A stretch of 64,000 bases of DNA from DATHVR01 sp035461175 (GTDB lineage Bacteria > Actinomycetota > Acidimicrobiia > Spongiisociales > ZC4RG35), in assembly GCA_035461175.1 (NCBI GenBank), contig DATHVR010000030.1, forward strand, positions 30,800 through 94,799. The letters run 5' to 3'. Numbering within the stretch: the stretch's first letter is position 1; each line of letters begins with the position of its first letter. The notes beneath the pieces are model-generated. The model was not told where the DNA came from. It was given only the letters and a program-made list of their open reading frames with translations, and did not search any database. A program made the translations under genes and the position numbers. Shown here piece by piece: positions 23,952 through 31,998 of the stretch.

Positions 23952-24361
23952 CCCAGGTCCTCGTTGACGACCGCCATGGTGGCATGGAGGCGGGCGACAT
24001 GGACCGCTTCGGCCCACACGTCGGCCTGGGTGAACACCAGCGTCCGTCCCGGCTTCACGACTTCTCCGCGACACCTGAGTTCCTCACCCCTGCCCGGCCG
24101 CAGCAGCTGGATCGACAGGTCAGAGGTCAATACCGATTGTCCCGGCTGCACCACGGTCGAGGCGGCGCCGCCGGCAGTGTGGTCGGCCATCGTGGTGATC
24201 ACCCCGGCGTGGAGATAGCCGTGCTGCTGGAGGTGGCGCGGTTCAACCCGCAAGCGCGTCTCGACCCAGCCCGGGCCGGCATCTGCCAGTTCGTAGCCGA
24301 CCTCCCGGATGAAGGGGGCGAGGGCGAAGACCGCTTGGACCCGGGACATCGCCTGGTTCAT
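23948..24361 (-). CDS. PaaI-type hotdog thioesterase
   Basis: 137 residues with a hotdog fold. 'HGYLHAGVITTMADHTAGGAA' is the PaaI signature, with the HGG-like turn and the catalytic Asp in 'ADHTAG'. 'SDLSIQLLRPGRGEELRCRGEVVKPGRTLVFTQADVWAE' gives the following strands. Such enzymes hydrolyse acyl- or aryl-CoA thioesters in the cytoplasm. It overlaps by four bases with both its upstream neighbour (24358-24361) and its downstream neighbour, so the three genes form one operon. Confidence 0.87.
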   Translation of the reverse strand: MNQAMSRVQAVFALAPFIREVGYELADAGPGWVETRLRVEPRHLQQHGYLHAGVITTMADHTAGGAASTVVQPGQSVLTSDLSIQLLRPGRGEELRCRGEVVKPGRTLVFTQADVWAEAVHVARLHATMAVVNEDLG

Positions 24362-24804
24362 CGACTACGCAGGGGCCATACGAGCTGGATGCCAGGCTCG
24401 TCGTGGGCGGTGCCGGGCCATAGCCGGGCCCAGGGGTGACCGGCCGCATCGGAGCCGACGTCCCGCTGCATCTCGTCCAGGGCGGTAACCAGCCCCGCCA
24501 CGTCCCCGTCGTGCCACCGGCTGGCAGCCTTACCACCGGGAAGGATCGTCGAACGCAGAGTCGGCACCGAGTGCGCACCGGTGAGCGGGATCCCGATATC
24601 GACCGCTATGGGCTCGGCCCGGTCGGTGAAACGCACAAAAGGTGCGCCGGCGGTGGGCACACGAGCAGCGGTGACTGCGGCCCGGACCCGGGCGAGTCCC
24701 TGCTCCACGACCTGGGCGAATCGGTCCACGGAGGTTGATCGTCCCAGGGCGACTGCCGGCACCGGCTCGACCTCGATCACCTCGATCTGGCCCGCCCGGC
24801 TCAT
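24358..24804 (-). CDS. GyrI-like effector-binding domain protein
   Basis: 148 residues. 'IEVIEVEPVPAVALGRSTSVDRFAQVVEQGLARV' and 'VDIGIPLTG....PTLRSTILPGGKAASRWHDGDVAGLVTALDEM' match the GyrI-like/AraC effector-binding fold (SHS2-pair), here without any DNA-binding domain. These domains bind small hydrophobic or cationic ligands. The closing 'IQLVWPLR' is the usual last strand. AAGGA lies about 8 bases before the ATG on the minus strand. First gene of the three-gene unit running to 23184. Specific ligand unknown. Confidence 0.72.
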   Translation of the reverse strand: MSRAGQIEVIEVEPVPAVALGRSTSVDRFAQVVEQGLARVRAAVTAARVPTAGAPFVRFTDRAEPIAVDIGIPLTGAHSVPTLRSTILPGGKAASRWHDGDVAGLVTALDEMQRDVGSDAAGHPWARLWPGTAHDEPGIQLVWPLRSR

Positions 24805-24829
24805 TCCTGTGTTCCTTGCCCGACCACCC

Positions 24830-24944
24830 TCATGATTCCCCCATCACCACCGTGCTCATTCCCCCACCACAACCGTCATGATTCCCCTTCCACCACCGTC
24901 ATGACTCCCCCACCACCACCGTCATGATTCCCCCACCACCACCA
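24830..24944. repeat. Tandem repeat derived from the 3' end of the carboxylase gene
   Basis: Five imperfect units of 22-24 bases of the form TCATGATTCCCCCACCACC. The last unit (24922-24944) is the true 3' end of the carboxylase alpha gene, including its stop codon (minus strand ...GGTGGGGGAATCATGA). The other four are out-of-gene copies, so the array looks like local slippage or duplication of the gene's final codons. It fills the whole gap to the GyrI-like gene. Confidence 0.8.
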
Positions 24945-26898
24945 GTACCGCCTCGGCGGCGACCTGGTCTCCCGCTCCGGCGTGGATGGCGGTGACCACC
25001 CCGCCGTGGGGGGCGCGCAGTGAGTGCTCCATCTTCATCGCCTCCAGCACCACCAGCACCTGGCCTTCCTCCACCGTGTCGCCTTCCTCGACCGTCACCC
25101 GTATCACCTTCCCGGGCATGGGGGCGTGGAGCGAGCCCGGGTCCTCTTCGTGCTCGGTGTCGGGGAACCGGGGCTTCTCGGTGAGTTGCACCGGACCTTC
25201 GGGGCCGTCGACGTAGATGGTGTCGCCCGACTGATGCACCCGATACCAGCCCAGCAAGCCCTCGAGCTCCAGGCCGACCCGGTCCTCGCTCGCTTCCAGC
25301 AGGCGAGCGTTATCGTATCCGTCGACGGTGAGGCGGCCGGAGCGGTCGAAGCTGTATCCGACCTCGATTTCCCCATGGCTGCCGGCGAAGTCGATCCGCT
25401 GGGGCTGTGAGGGCACGTTGCGCCAGCCGCTGGGGAGGGTGCCCAGTGCTCTGGCCTGGTGCCGGTGCCGGACCTGGGCGGCGAGAGCGGCCGCCACCGC
25501 CGCCCGCCGCTCCCCGTCGGCGTCGACCAATGGAGCGCTGAGGGCGGAGGGCTCGTGGCGCTCCAGAAAGTGGGTGTCGATCTCGCCCGCCAGGAACTCG
25601 GGATGGCGGAGGATGCGAACCAGCAGGTCCCGGTTGGTGACCGATCCGTGCACCGCCGCCCGTTCCAGGCTGCGGGCGAGGAGGATGGCCGCCTCGGCGC
25701 GGGTGGGAGCCCACGCCACCACCTTGGCCAACATCGGGTCGTAGTAGACGCTGATCTCCGAGCCGCTCTCGACCCCGCTGTCCACCCGCAGGCCCTCGGC
25801 CGCCGGGACCTCGAAGCGATCCAGGGTTCCCGTCACGGGCAGGAAGCCCGCCGAGGGGTCCTCGGCATACAGGCGGGCCTCGATGGCGTGACCGACGAGG
25901 GAGGGACGCAGGGCGGCTTCGGGCAGCGGCTCGCCCATCGCCACCGTCAGTTGCAGACGCACCAGATCGAGGCCGGTCACCATCTCGGTGACGGGGTGCT
26001 CGACCTGAAGCCGGGTGTTCATCTCCAGGAAGTAGAACTCGCCCTCCTGGTACAGGAACTCGACGGTGCCCGCCCCGACATAGTCGACGGCGCGGGCAGC
26101 GGCGACGGCCGCCTCACCCATCCGGGTGCGGGTGGCTTCGTCGATCACCGGCGAGGGGGCCTCCTCGATGATCTTCTGGTGGCGACGCTGGATCGAACAC
26201 TCACGCTCGAACAGCGACACGGTCTCCCCGGCTGTGTCGGCGAAGATCTGGATCTCGATGTGGCGAGGCGCCTCCAGGTACTTCTCCAGGAACAAGGTGT
26301 CGTCGCCGAAGGCGGCTCCTGCCTCCCGGCGGGCGGCCTCGATCGCCTCGTCCAGTTCCTCCGGTTCGGCGACGATTCGCATGCCTTTGCCGCCTCCGCC
26401 GGCCGAGGCCTTGACCAGTACCGGGTAGCCGATCCTGGTTGCCAGCTCGGCCGCCTCGGCCGGATCTGAACCGGTGAGATCGAAGCCGGCCAGCGTGGGG
26501 ACCCCGGCCGCTTCCATCAGGCGTTTGGAGGCGAGCTTGGAACCCATCACCTCGATGGCGGTGGCCGGAGGGCCGATCCAGATCAGCCCCGCCTCCTCCA
26601 CGGCCCGGGCGAAAGAGGCGTTCTCGGCCAGGAATCCGTAACCGGGGTGGACGGCGTCGGCGCCGAGGCGCCGGGCGGCGGCCACCACCGCCTCGATGTC
26701 GAGATAGGTTTCGGCCGGGGAGTTGCCGGTCAGGGCCGCGGCCGAGTCGGCCTCACGGACGAAAGGGGCGCTGCGGTCGGCCTCGGAGTAGACGGCGGCG
26801 GTGGCGATACCCATCCGGCGGCAGGTGGCGAAGATGCGTCGGGTGATCTCGCCCCGATTGGCGACGAGGAGCCTGGTGATGGTCGATTGCTGGGCCAT
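24922..26898 (-). CDS. Acyl-CoA (acetyl/propionyl-CoA) carboxylase alpha: biotin carboxylase plus biotin carrier
   Basis: 658 residues. Residues 1-~445 are biotin carboxylase: 'LLVANRGEITRRIFATCRRMG', ATP-grasp 'LVKASAGGGGKGMRIV', 'FLEKYLEAPRHIEIQIFAD', 'FLEMNTRLQVEHPVTEM'. The end is a biotinyl domain with the modified Lys in 'VLEAMKMEHS' (about 40 residues from the stop). It carboxylates biotin and passes CO2 to the beta subunit, which is encoded at 28472-30070 on the same strand. Start ATG 26898; the open frame to 27426 upstream is antisense to the tandem-HTH gene. A TACCGT box lies 12 nt before the ATG, and no ribosome site is obvious. Confidence 0.93.
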   Translation of the reverse strand: MAQQSTITRLLVANRGEITRRIFATCRRMGIATAAVYSEADRSAPFVREADSAAALTGNSPAETYLDIEAVVAAARRLGADAVHPGYGFLAENASFARAVEEAGLIWIGPPATAIEVMGSKLASKRLMEAAGVPTLAGFDLTGSDPAEAAELATRIGYPVLVKASAGGGGKGMRIVAEPEELDEAIEAARREAGAAFGDDTLFLEKYLEAPRHIEIQIFADTAGETVSLFERECSIQRRHQKIIEEAPSPVIDEATRTRMGEAAVAAARAVDYVGAGTVEFLYQEGEFYFLEMNTRLQVEHPVTEMVTGLDLVRLQLTVAMGEPLPEAALRPSLVGHAIEARLYAEDPSAGFLPVTGTLDRFEVPAAEGLRVDSGVESGSEISVYYDPMLAKVVAWAPTRAEAAILLARSLERAAVHGSVTNRDLLVRILRHPEFLAGEIDTHFLERHEPSALSAPLVDADGERRAAVAAALAAQVRHRHQARALGTLPSGWRNVPSQPQRIDFAGSHGEIEVGYSFDRSGRLTVDGYDNARLLEASEDRVGLELEGLLGWYRVHQSGDTIYVDGPEGPVQLTEKPRFPDTEHEEDPGSLHAPMPGKVIRVTVEEGDTVEEGQVLVVLEAMKMEHSLRAPHGGVVTAIHAGAGDQVAAEAVLVVVGES

Positions 26899-26984
26899 GG
26901 CAGGACCGGAACGGTAGCGGCCGGTCGCAGCGCTATGTCTCCGAGTCGGATAGGTTGGGGGTGAAAGCGAGAGGAGACCAGTCC

Positions 26985-27308
26985 ATGACCTATCAGCTTC
27001 GACCGATCGAGACCCGGATCCTGGCGATGCGACAGGCGGGGCTGAGCGACGCCGAGATCGGCACGAAGGTGCGCAAGAGCCCGTCCCGAGTGGCGATGAT
27101 CGCCGATTGGGCCCAGCACCCGGCGCGCGGCTCGGGTTTGAAGCGCGAGGACGAGGTCCTGTCTCCTGTGGCCAAGAGGGTCCTGGCGATGCGGGCCGAA
27201 GGCCAGTCGCACGCCGAGATCGGCGATCGTCTCCGGCGCGGCCCTCGCTATGTACGTCAGGTCGAAGGCCTGGCCCACTTCCGCCGGTACCGGGAACTCC
27301 TGGGTTGA
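26985..27308 (+). CDS. Small protein with two helix-turn-helix repeats
   Basis: 107 residues. Two similar ~40-residue units follow each other: 'ETRILAMRQAGLSDAEIGTKVRKSPSRVAMIADWA' region and 'AKRVLAMRAEGQSHAEIGDRLRRGPRYVRQVEGLA' region. Each looks like a LuxR/sigma-region-4-like helix-turn-helix ('LSDAEIG...SPSRV'), so this is probably a DNA-binding protein made by internal duplication. The GTG at 26955 also opens the frame, but AGAGGAGACC just before ATG 26985 favours that start. Its TTG-started downstream neighbour overlaps its stop by four bases. Target genes are unknown. Confidence 0.7.
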   Translation: MTYQLRPIETRILAMRQAGLSDAEIGTKVRKSPSRVAMIADWAQHPARGSGLKREDEVLSPVAKRVLAMRAEGQSHAEIGDRLRRGPRYVRQVEGLAHFRRYRELLG

Positions 27309-27970
27309 CCACACCCGAGCCGTCCCCGCCCCGGCGGGGGATAGGAGTAGGCACCGCGCTGCTGGTGGCGATGGTGCTGGGGTTGGTGGCCGTCATCGGT
27401 CTCACGGTGTGGGGGATCCGCAACATCGCCGACGCCGTGCCGACTCCCGCCGATCTGTCGGCGGCCCTGGAGCCGGAGCCATATCAGGAGATCGGCCCCA
27501 CCGTCGTCCGTTCGGTTCGTGACCTGGCCAACCTGACCACGATCGAACTGGTCGAGTACACGATCGTCGAGAAGGGGACCGATGCCGGATTCCTGGCCTG
27601 GGCCCGGGGCGACAGCCTGGAGTTGTTCGCCGTGGCCCGGATCGGAGCCGGGGTCGACCTCGGCTCCGTCAACGTCCGTTCCTTCGACCTGTCTGAGGAC
27701 GGGGTGGTGGAAATGGTGGTGCCGGCGGCCGAGATCCAGTACGTGGCGGTCGACAATGAAGCTACCCAGATCCTCGATCGCTCCACCGGCTTGTTCACCA
27801 AGGGCGACCCCCGGCTCGAGTCGGATGCCCGGCGGGTGGCTGAGGAGATCCTCCAGCAGGCCGCCATCGAGGAGGGAATCCTCGACACCGCCGAGGAGAA
27901 CGCCTCCGAGGTCATCACCAACTTCCTGCTCAGCCTCGGCTACCGCGACGTGATCATCGAGTTCGAATAG
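27305..27970 (+). CDS. DUF4230-like membrane-anchored protein
   Basis: 221 residues from TTG 27305, which overlaps the stop of the previous gene (TTGA). One N-terminal membrane segment ('GTALLVAMVLGLVAVIGLTVW') is followed by an outside or periplasm-like domain with 'TIELVEYTIVEKG', 'GAGVDLGSVN', 'VVEMVVPAAEIQYVAVDNEATQILDRSTGLFTKGDPRLESDARR', typical of DUF4230. Function is unknown. It ends 4 bases before a copy of the long palindromic repeat. Coupling with the tandem-HTH gene suggests shared expression. Confidence 0.72.
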   Translation: MTTPEPSPPRRGIGVGTALLVAMVLGLVAVIGLTVWGIRNIADAVPTPADLSAALEPEPYQEIGPTVVRSVRDLANLTTIELVEYTIVEKGTDAGFLAWARGDSLELFAVARIGAGVDLGSVNVRSFDLSEDGVVEMVVPAAEIQYVAVDNEATQILDRSTGLFTKGDPRLESDARRVAEEILQQAAIEEGILDTAEENASEVITNFLLSLGYRDVIIEFE

Positions 27971-27973
27971 ATC

Positions 27974-28023
27974 CTTTTCGCGACAGAATTGCGCGCCATG
28001 GCGCGCAATTCATGCGCGAAAAC
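27974..28023. repeat. Long palindromic repeat (copy 2), overlaps a gene end
   Basis: TTTTCGCGACAGAATTGCGC begins at 27975; the centre is GCGCGCCATGGCGCGC (27991-28006). The right arm reads GCGCGCAATTCATGCGCGAAAA, where TCTGT of the other copies is replaced by TCATG. This change supplies the stop codon (minus strand TGA, 28010-28012) of the neighbouring nitroreductase-type gene. Confidence 0.85.
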
Positions 28024-28447
28024 GGTGGGGGTCGGCCTCGTCCATGCGGAGGAACTCGGTCACGTTGGCGAGGCGGAGGATGGGTCGGGCGGCTGCCGGC
28101 ATGTGGGCCATTCCTTCCTCGGTCGAGACGAGCCGGGGATTGTCGAGGTGGACCTCCTGGCTCCGGCGTCGGATGGTGCAGGTACCGGCTGCCATCACGT
28201 TCTTGACCCAGTCGGCGTCGGATCCGTAGGTGAGGGCGAACATGAATCCGTGCTCGGCCTCTAAGACATTCAGGGGGATGGCGTACTCCCGGCCCGTTCG
28301 GCGACCGGAGTGCCTGAGTATGCAGAAGCCCGGCGCCCATCCGGCGAAGAGCCGGACGATGGGGTTGGTGACGTAACGGTTGAACCGTGCGATGGCCCGG
28401 GGAATCGGCACAGCCTGATTATCGACCCATGACCCAGAACTCACCAC
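28010..28447 (-). CDS. Deazaflavin-type nitroreductase (Ddn-like, PNPOx fold)
   Basis: 145 residues. 'RAIARFNRYVTNPIVRLFAGWAPGFCILRHSGRRTGREYAIPLNVLE' is the signature of the F420/deazaflavin-dependent nitroreductase family, followed by 'FMFALTYGSDADWVKNVMAAG' and 'PRLVSTEEG'. Members use F420 or flavins and occur mainly in actinobacteria; the substrate is unknown. The start may be GTG 28447 or GTG 28414 (VPIPRAIARFNR). Its last codons and stop lie within the palindromic repeat at 27974-28023, so the C-terminus was probably reshaped by the repeat. Confidence 0.8.
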   Translation of the reverse strand: MVSSGSWVDNQAVPIPRAIARFNRYVTNPIVRLFAGWAPGFCILRHSGRRTGREYAIPLNVLEAEHGFMFALTYGSDADWVKNVMAAGTCTIRRRSQEVHLDNPRLVSTEEGMAHMPAAARPILRLANVTEFLRMDEADPHRFRA

Positions 28448-28471
28448 CCGTTACGGCGAGCGGAGCGAGCC

Positions 28472-30070
28472 TCACATGCGGAAGACGCCGAATTCGGAGG
28501 TTCCCTTGACCGGGGCGGAGTGGGTGGCGGAGAGGGCGATGCCCAGCACGGTGCGGGTGTCGCGGGGGTCGATCAGGCCGTCGTCGCGGACCAGGGCGGT
28601 GGAGAAGTAGGCCTGCTCCTCGTGTTCGATCTGCGCCTCGATGAGGGCGGTGCGCTGGGCGTCCGCTTCCTCGTCGTAGGGGATGCCGCGTGCTTCCGCC
28701 GCCGCCCGCCCGATGATCGACATCACTCCCGCCAGCTGTTTGGGCCCCATCACCGCCACTTTGTGGTTGGGGTAGCCGAAGACGAATCGGGGGTCGTAGC
28801 TGCGGCCCGACATGCCGTAGTTGCCGGCCCCGTAGGAGACCCCGGTCATGAGCGAGATGTGGGGGACGGTGGAGTTGCTGACGGCATTGACCATCTTGGC
28901 GCCGTCCTTGATCATTCCCCGCTGCTCGTACTGCTTGCCGACCATGTAGCCGGTGGTGTTGTGGCTGAAGATGATCGGGACGTCGTAGCGATTGCACAGC
29001 TGGATGAATTCGGTCGCCTTCTGGGCCTCCTCGGAAAACAGGACGCCCTGCTGGTTGGCGATGACGCCGACCGGGAAGCCGTGGATCGAACCCCAGCCAC
29101 ACAGCAGCGAGATCCCGTATAGAGCCTTGTACTCCTCGAACCGGGACCCGTCCAGCACCCGGGCCAGGATCTCGCGCTGATCGAAGGGAATCCGCAGATC
29201 GGGAGGGATCGCCCCCAGGATCTCGTCGGGGTCGTAGAGAGGCTCGTCGGCGGGCATGGTGGGCCCGTACCCCTGCTTGCGCCAATTGAGGTGGGCGACG
29301 ATGTCGCGTCCCATCCTGATCGCCTCGTACTCATCTCGGGCGAAGTAGTCGGACAGGCCCGAGATCTTGGAGTGCATCTCGGCGCCGCCCAGCTCCTCGT
29401 CGGTCGATTCCTCCCCCGTGGCCATCTTGACCAGGGGCGGGCCGCCCAGGAACACCTTCGCCTGCTGGTCGACCATCACGGCGTAGTCGCACATGCCGGG
29501 GACGTAGGCGCCGCCGGCGGTGGAGCTGCCGAAGACCAGGGCGATGGTGGGTACACCCGCCGCCGACATCTGTGTCAGGTTGCGGAACCACTTGCCGCCG
29601 GTGAGGAAAACCTCGGCCTGATCGGGGAGGTCGGCCCCGCCCGACTCGACCAGGTTGATGAGGGGCATCCGGTTCTCGCGGGCGATGTCCTGGGCACGGA
29701 GGCTCTTGCGCAGCGAGTAGCGGTTGGAGGATCCCGCCTGGGAGGTGGGGTCGTTGGCGGAAATGACACACTCGACCCCTTTGACCACCCCGATCCCGGT
29801 GACGGCGTTGGCTCCGAGGGGTTTGTCGGATCCCCAGGCGGCCAGGGTCGACAGCTCGAGGAAGGGGGCGTCACGGTCGACCAGCAGCTCGATTCGTTCC
29901 CGGGCCAGAAGTTTGCCCCGGTCCCGGTGGCGCTGGACGTACTTCTCGCCGCCTCCCATCCGGGCCTCGGCCAGCAGCTTCTCGAACTCCTCGAGGCGTT
30001 CCAGCATCGCGGTCCGGTTGGACCGGTACTCCTCCGAACGCGGATCGAGTCTGCTGCTGATCGGCTGCAT
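28472..30070 (-). CDS. Acyl-CoA carboxylase beta subunit (carboxyltransferase)
   Basis: 532 residues with two crotonase-like halves. 'ARERIELLVDRDAPFLEL', 'NAVTGIGVVKGVECVISANDPT', 'LVESGGADL', 'FGSSTAGGAYVPGMCDYAVMV' form the N-terminal half; 'FQIAN..' type 'GFPVGVIANQQGVLFSEEAQKATEFIQLCNRYDVPIIF', 'MTGVSYGAGNYGM' and 'PNHKVAVMGPKQLAGVM' the C-terminal half. This is the biotin-dependent carboxyltransferase of propionyl/methylcrotonyl/acyl-CoA carboxylases; the sequence resembles methylcrotonyl or geranyl-type beta subunits. It pairs with the alpha subunit at 24922. Start ATG 30070, with TACCCT 8 nt before it. Confidence 0.92.
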   Translation of the reverse strand: MQPISSRLDPRSEEYRSNRTAMLERLEEFEKLLAEARMGGGEKYVQRHRDRGKLLARERIELLVDRDAPFLELSTLAAWGSDKPLGANAVTGIGVVKGVECVISANDPTSQAGSSNRYSLRKSLRAQDIARENRMPLINLVESGGADLPDQAEVFLTGGKWFRNLTQMSAAGVPTIALVFGSSTAGGAYVPGMCDYAVMVDQQAKVFLGGPPLVKMATGEESTDEELGGAEMHSKISGLSDYFARDEYEAIRMGRDIVAHLNWRKQGYGPTMPADEPLYDPDEILGAIPPDLRIPFDQREILARVLDGSRFEEYKALYGISLLCGWGSIHGFPVGVIANQQGVLFSEEAQKATEFIQLCNRYDVPIIFSHNTTGYMVGKQYEQRGMIKDGAKMVNAVSNSTVPHISLMTGVSYGAGNYGMSGRSYDPRFVFGYPNHKVAVMGPKQLAGVMSIIGRAAAEARGIPYDEEADAQRTALIEAQIEHEEQAYFSTALVRDDGLIDPRDTRTVLGIALSATHSAPVKGTSEFGVFRM

Positions 30071-30148
30071 CGCCGGGCAGGGTAGTGGCGATCGCCGACC
30101 GGGCGGCTGCGGGAACCGGCCGGCGGACCCATCCGGTAAGTTGTGCCG

Positions 30149-30598
30149 ATGGAAGAAATTCTCACCAGACTCCGGCCGCTGATCGGGACTGAGATCGGCA
30201 CCAGCGACTGGTTCACGATCGACCAGGAGCGGATCCAGGCATTTGCCGACGCCACCGAAGACCACCAGTGGATCCATGTCGATCCCGATCGCGCCGCCGC
30301 GGGTCCGTTCGGCACCACGATCGCTCACGGTTTCCTGACCCTGTCGCTGACGGTCGGTCTCACGGCCGATCTGGAGCTCGACATGGGGTCGCCGAAGATG
30401 GCGATCAACTATGGGCTCGACCGGGTCCGCTTCACCGGTCCGGTCCCGTCGGGAACCCGAATCCGGGCCCGGGTGGAACTGGCCGATGTGCATGAGGCCG
30501 GCGGCGGCATCCAGGTCAAGCGGCTGGTCACGATCGAGCGGGAAGGCGAGAAGGGTCCGGCGATGGTGGCCGAGACCTTGTCTCGCTACTACTACTGA
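30149..30598 (+). CDS. MaoC family (R)-enoyl-CoA hydratase-like protein
   Basis: 149 residues. Hotdog fold with the MaoC signature 'FADATEDHQWIHVDPDRAAAGPFGTTIAHGFLTLSL', which holds the catalytic Asp/His pair, then 'INYGLDRVRFTGPVPSGTRIRARVEL'. MaoC-type enzymes hydrate enoyl-CoA or act in fatty-acyl pathways. It is divergent from the carboxylase beta gene, with ~78 bases between. ATG 30149 has a TAAGTT box 6 nt upstream, consistent with a leaderless transcript. Confidence 0.88.
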   Translation: MEEILTRLRPLIGTEIGTSDWFTIDQERIQAFADATEDHQWIHVDPDRAAAGPFGTTIAHGFLTLSLTVGLTADLELDMGSPKMAINYGLDRVRFTGPVPSGTRIRARVELADVHEAGGGIQVKRLVTIEREGEKGPAMVAETLSRYYY

Positions 30599-30625
30599 CA
30601 CGCAGTCCCCGCCCCTTGTCAATTC

Positions 30626-30659
30626 AGGTTGACAGATCCAGGTCTGTCAACCTAGGATG
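30626..30659 (+). promoter_or_regulatory. Promoter with palindromic operator for the HTH/Clp_N pair
   Basis: A perfect inverted repeat AGGTTGACAGA/TCTGTCAACCT (30626-30636 and 30643-30653, 6-base spacer) contains a consensus TTGACA at 30629-30634. TAGGAT at 30654-30659 fits a -10 box with a 19-base spacer, which places transcription start at about the ATG 30666. The operator would block RNA polymerase directly. Autoregulation by the HTH protein encoded just downstream is an inference. Confidence 0.65.
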
Positions 30660-30665
30660 ACGGAT

Positions 30666-30872
30666 ATGAGCGATCCGTTCGATGTGCAGACCGCGGTGGC
30701 CTCCGACGATCCCGCGGACGGACTGGAGTCGGTCAAGGCCTTGCGCAAGCTGGCCGACGCCCTCGAAGAGCGGTACGTGGCGGCCGCACGCCGCACCGGT
30801 TGGACCTGGCAGCAGATCGGCGACGCCCTCGGGGTGACCCGCCAGGCGGTCCACAAGAAGCATGGGCGGTAG
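30666..30872 (+). CDS. Small helix-turn-helix protein
   Basis: 68 residues from ATG 30666 (ATG 30657 is also in frame). The C-terminal part 'AARRTGWTWQQIGDALGVTRQAVHKKHGR' is a clean helix-turn-helix. The N-terminal part is a single helix ('LESVKALRKLADALEERYV'). The start at 30666 is favoured by the promoter geometry, which makes the message leaderless. Three bases separate it from the Clp_N gene. Such small HTH genes next to Clp N-domain genes are common in actinobacteria; their role is not well defined. Confidence 0.78.
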   Translation: MSDPFDVQTAVASDDPADGLESVKALRKLADALEERYVAAARRTGWTWQQIGDALGVTRQAVHKKHGR

Positions 30873-30875
30873 CCG

Positions 30876-31355
30876 GTGTTCGAGAGGTTCGACGACTCGG
30901 TGAAGAGAGTGGTGGTGCGAGCCCAGGAACTCTGCATTGCCCGGGCCGACGAGGTGATCGGTTCCGAGCACCTGCTGTTGGCCGCCGCCGAGGCGTCCAA
31001 TCCGGTCCTGCTATCGGTGGGGCTGGCTGCGGACGTCCTGCAGGAGGCCTGGGATCGACTCGAGTCGGATGCGCTCGCGGCCGTGGGTGTCGACGCCGCG
31101 CTGGCACCGCCATGGCGAGCGCGCTGGAGCCGCCGCCGTCACATCCCGTTCTCGGGCTCGGCCAAGGAAGCGCTCAAGGGTGCGCTCAGGGAAGCTCTGG
31201 ACCGGGGCGAACGGCAGATCCGGATCGAGCACCTGATCCTGGCGCTGACCGTGCAGCCACCTCACGACCGCGCGGTGCGAATCCTGCGGCGCGCCGGGAT
31301 GCCGTCTTCCAGCCTGCGGGCGGCGCTGGTCGAGGAACTCAAGAGGGCTTCTTGA
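30876..31355 (+). CDS. Stand-alone Clp N-terminal (Clp_N) domain protein
   Basis: 159 residues from GTG 30876. Two Clp_N-type repeats are visible: 'FERFDDSVKRVVVRAQELCIARADEVIGSEHLLLAAAEA' and 'FSGSAKEALKGALREALDRGERQIRIEHLILALTVQ'. This is the substrate/adaptor-binding module found at the front of ClpA/ClpC/ClpB, but no AAA+ ATPase follows. It may bind Clp substrates or adaptors, or sense a ligand for the HTH protein beside it. It starts 3 bases after that gene's stop, so they are one operon. It converges on the DUF2254 gene. Confidence 0.82.
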   Translation: MFERFDDSVKRVVVRAQELCIARADEVIGSEHLLLAAAEASNPVLLSVGLAADVLQEAWDRLESDALAAVGVDAALAPPWRARWSRRRHIPFSGSAKEALKGALREALDRGERQIRIEHLILALTVQPPHDRAVRILRRAGMPSSSLRAALVEELKRAS

Positions 31356-31389
31356 AGTAGCTTCGCCGATCGAGGGCGGACCCCGCCGC

Positions 31390-31998
31390 CTACGTGTCAG
31401 CTGTCGACTCCGGCAGGCCCACGCGGCGGGCAAAGTCGAGCAGATACTTCTTGTCGACTTCCGCCAGGTCGGAGCGCTCGATGGAGGAAATCACCTCGGC
31501 CGCCTCGGTCTTTAGGGCTGCGGTGCGGCCCTCGAAGTCGGCCCCTTCCACCACCCCGATCAGCGAGGCGAAGGTCTCGATCAGGGCGTGGAGGGCGTGG
31601 GGCTCGCCGGCGGCATTGATTCGGAGCTCGCGGAAGGCGGCATGAACGTAGTCGGAGTGGGACCAGGCCCGGGGTAGGTAGATCCGGGTGCCGTTCTCGC
31701 TGCTGTGGATGCGGCCGGGGATGTCACGCATCAGGAGCCGCTGCATCGGCGCCCCCAGATGGCGGATCACGTCGGCGCCGGTGGTGGCATCGTTCATCGA
31801 GGGAGACAGGGCCCGCAGCGCCACGTCCACCAGTTGACGAATACCGTAAGAGGGATCGGTGGAGATGGTCCTGGTGCGGTTGACATCGATGGCAGAGGCG
31901 ATAGCCGCCGTGGCCTTCTCATCGGCCTGGGGCCACACCCGCGCCGCCACCTCGTCGCGGGTGATGAAGTCGCCGATCCGAAGGTCGACCCGGACCAC
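31390..31998 (-). pseudogene. DUF2254 protein, C-terminal half, separated by in-frame TAG
   Basis: This frame continues directly from the N-terminal half (31999-32679), from which it is separated only by a TAG codon. Sequence 'VDLRIGDFITRDEVAARVWPQ', 'YGIRQLVDVALRALSPSMNDATTGADVIRHLG' is the soluble C-terminal part of DUF2254 membrane proteins. A GTG stands right after the TAG and could restart translation (202 residues). Either the gene is inactivated by one nonsense change, or the two halves are made separately, or the TAG is read through. I favour a recent nonsense mutation. Confidence 0.65.

Noticed and set aside
24830..24944. CRISPR-like array
   Set aside because: Units are directly adjacent without spacers and derive from the 3' end of the carboxylase gene.
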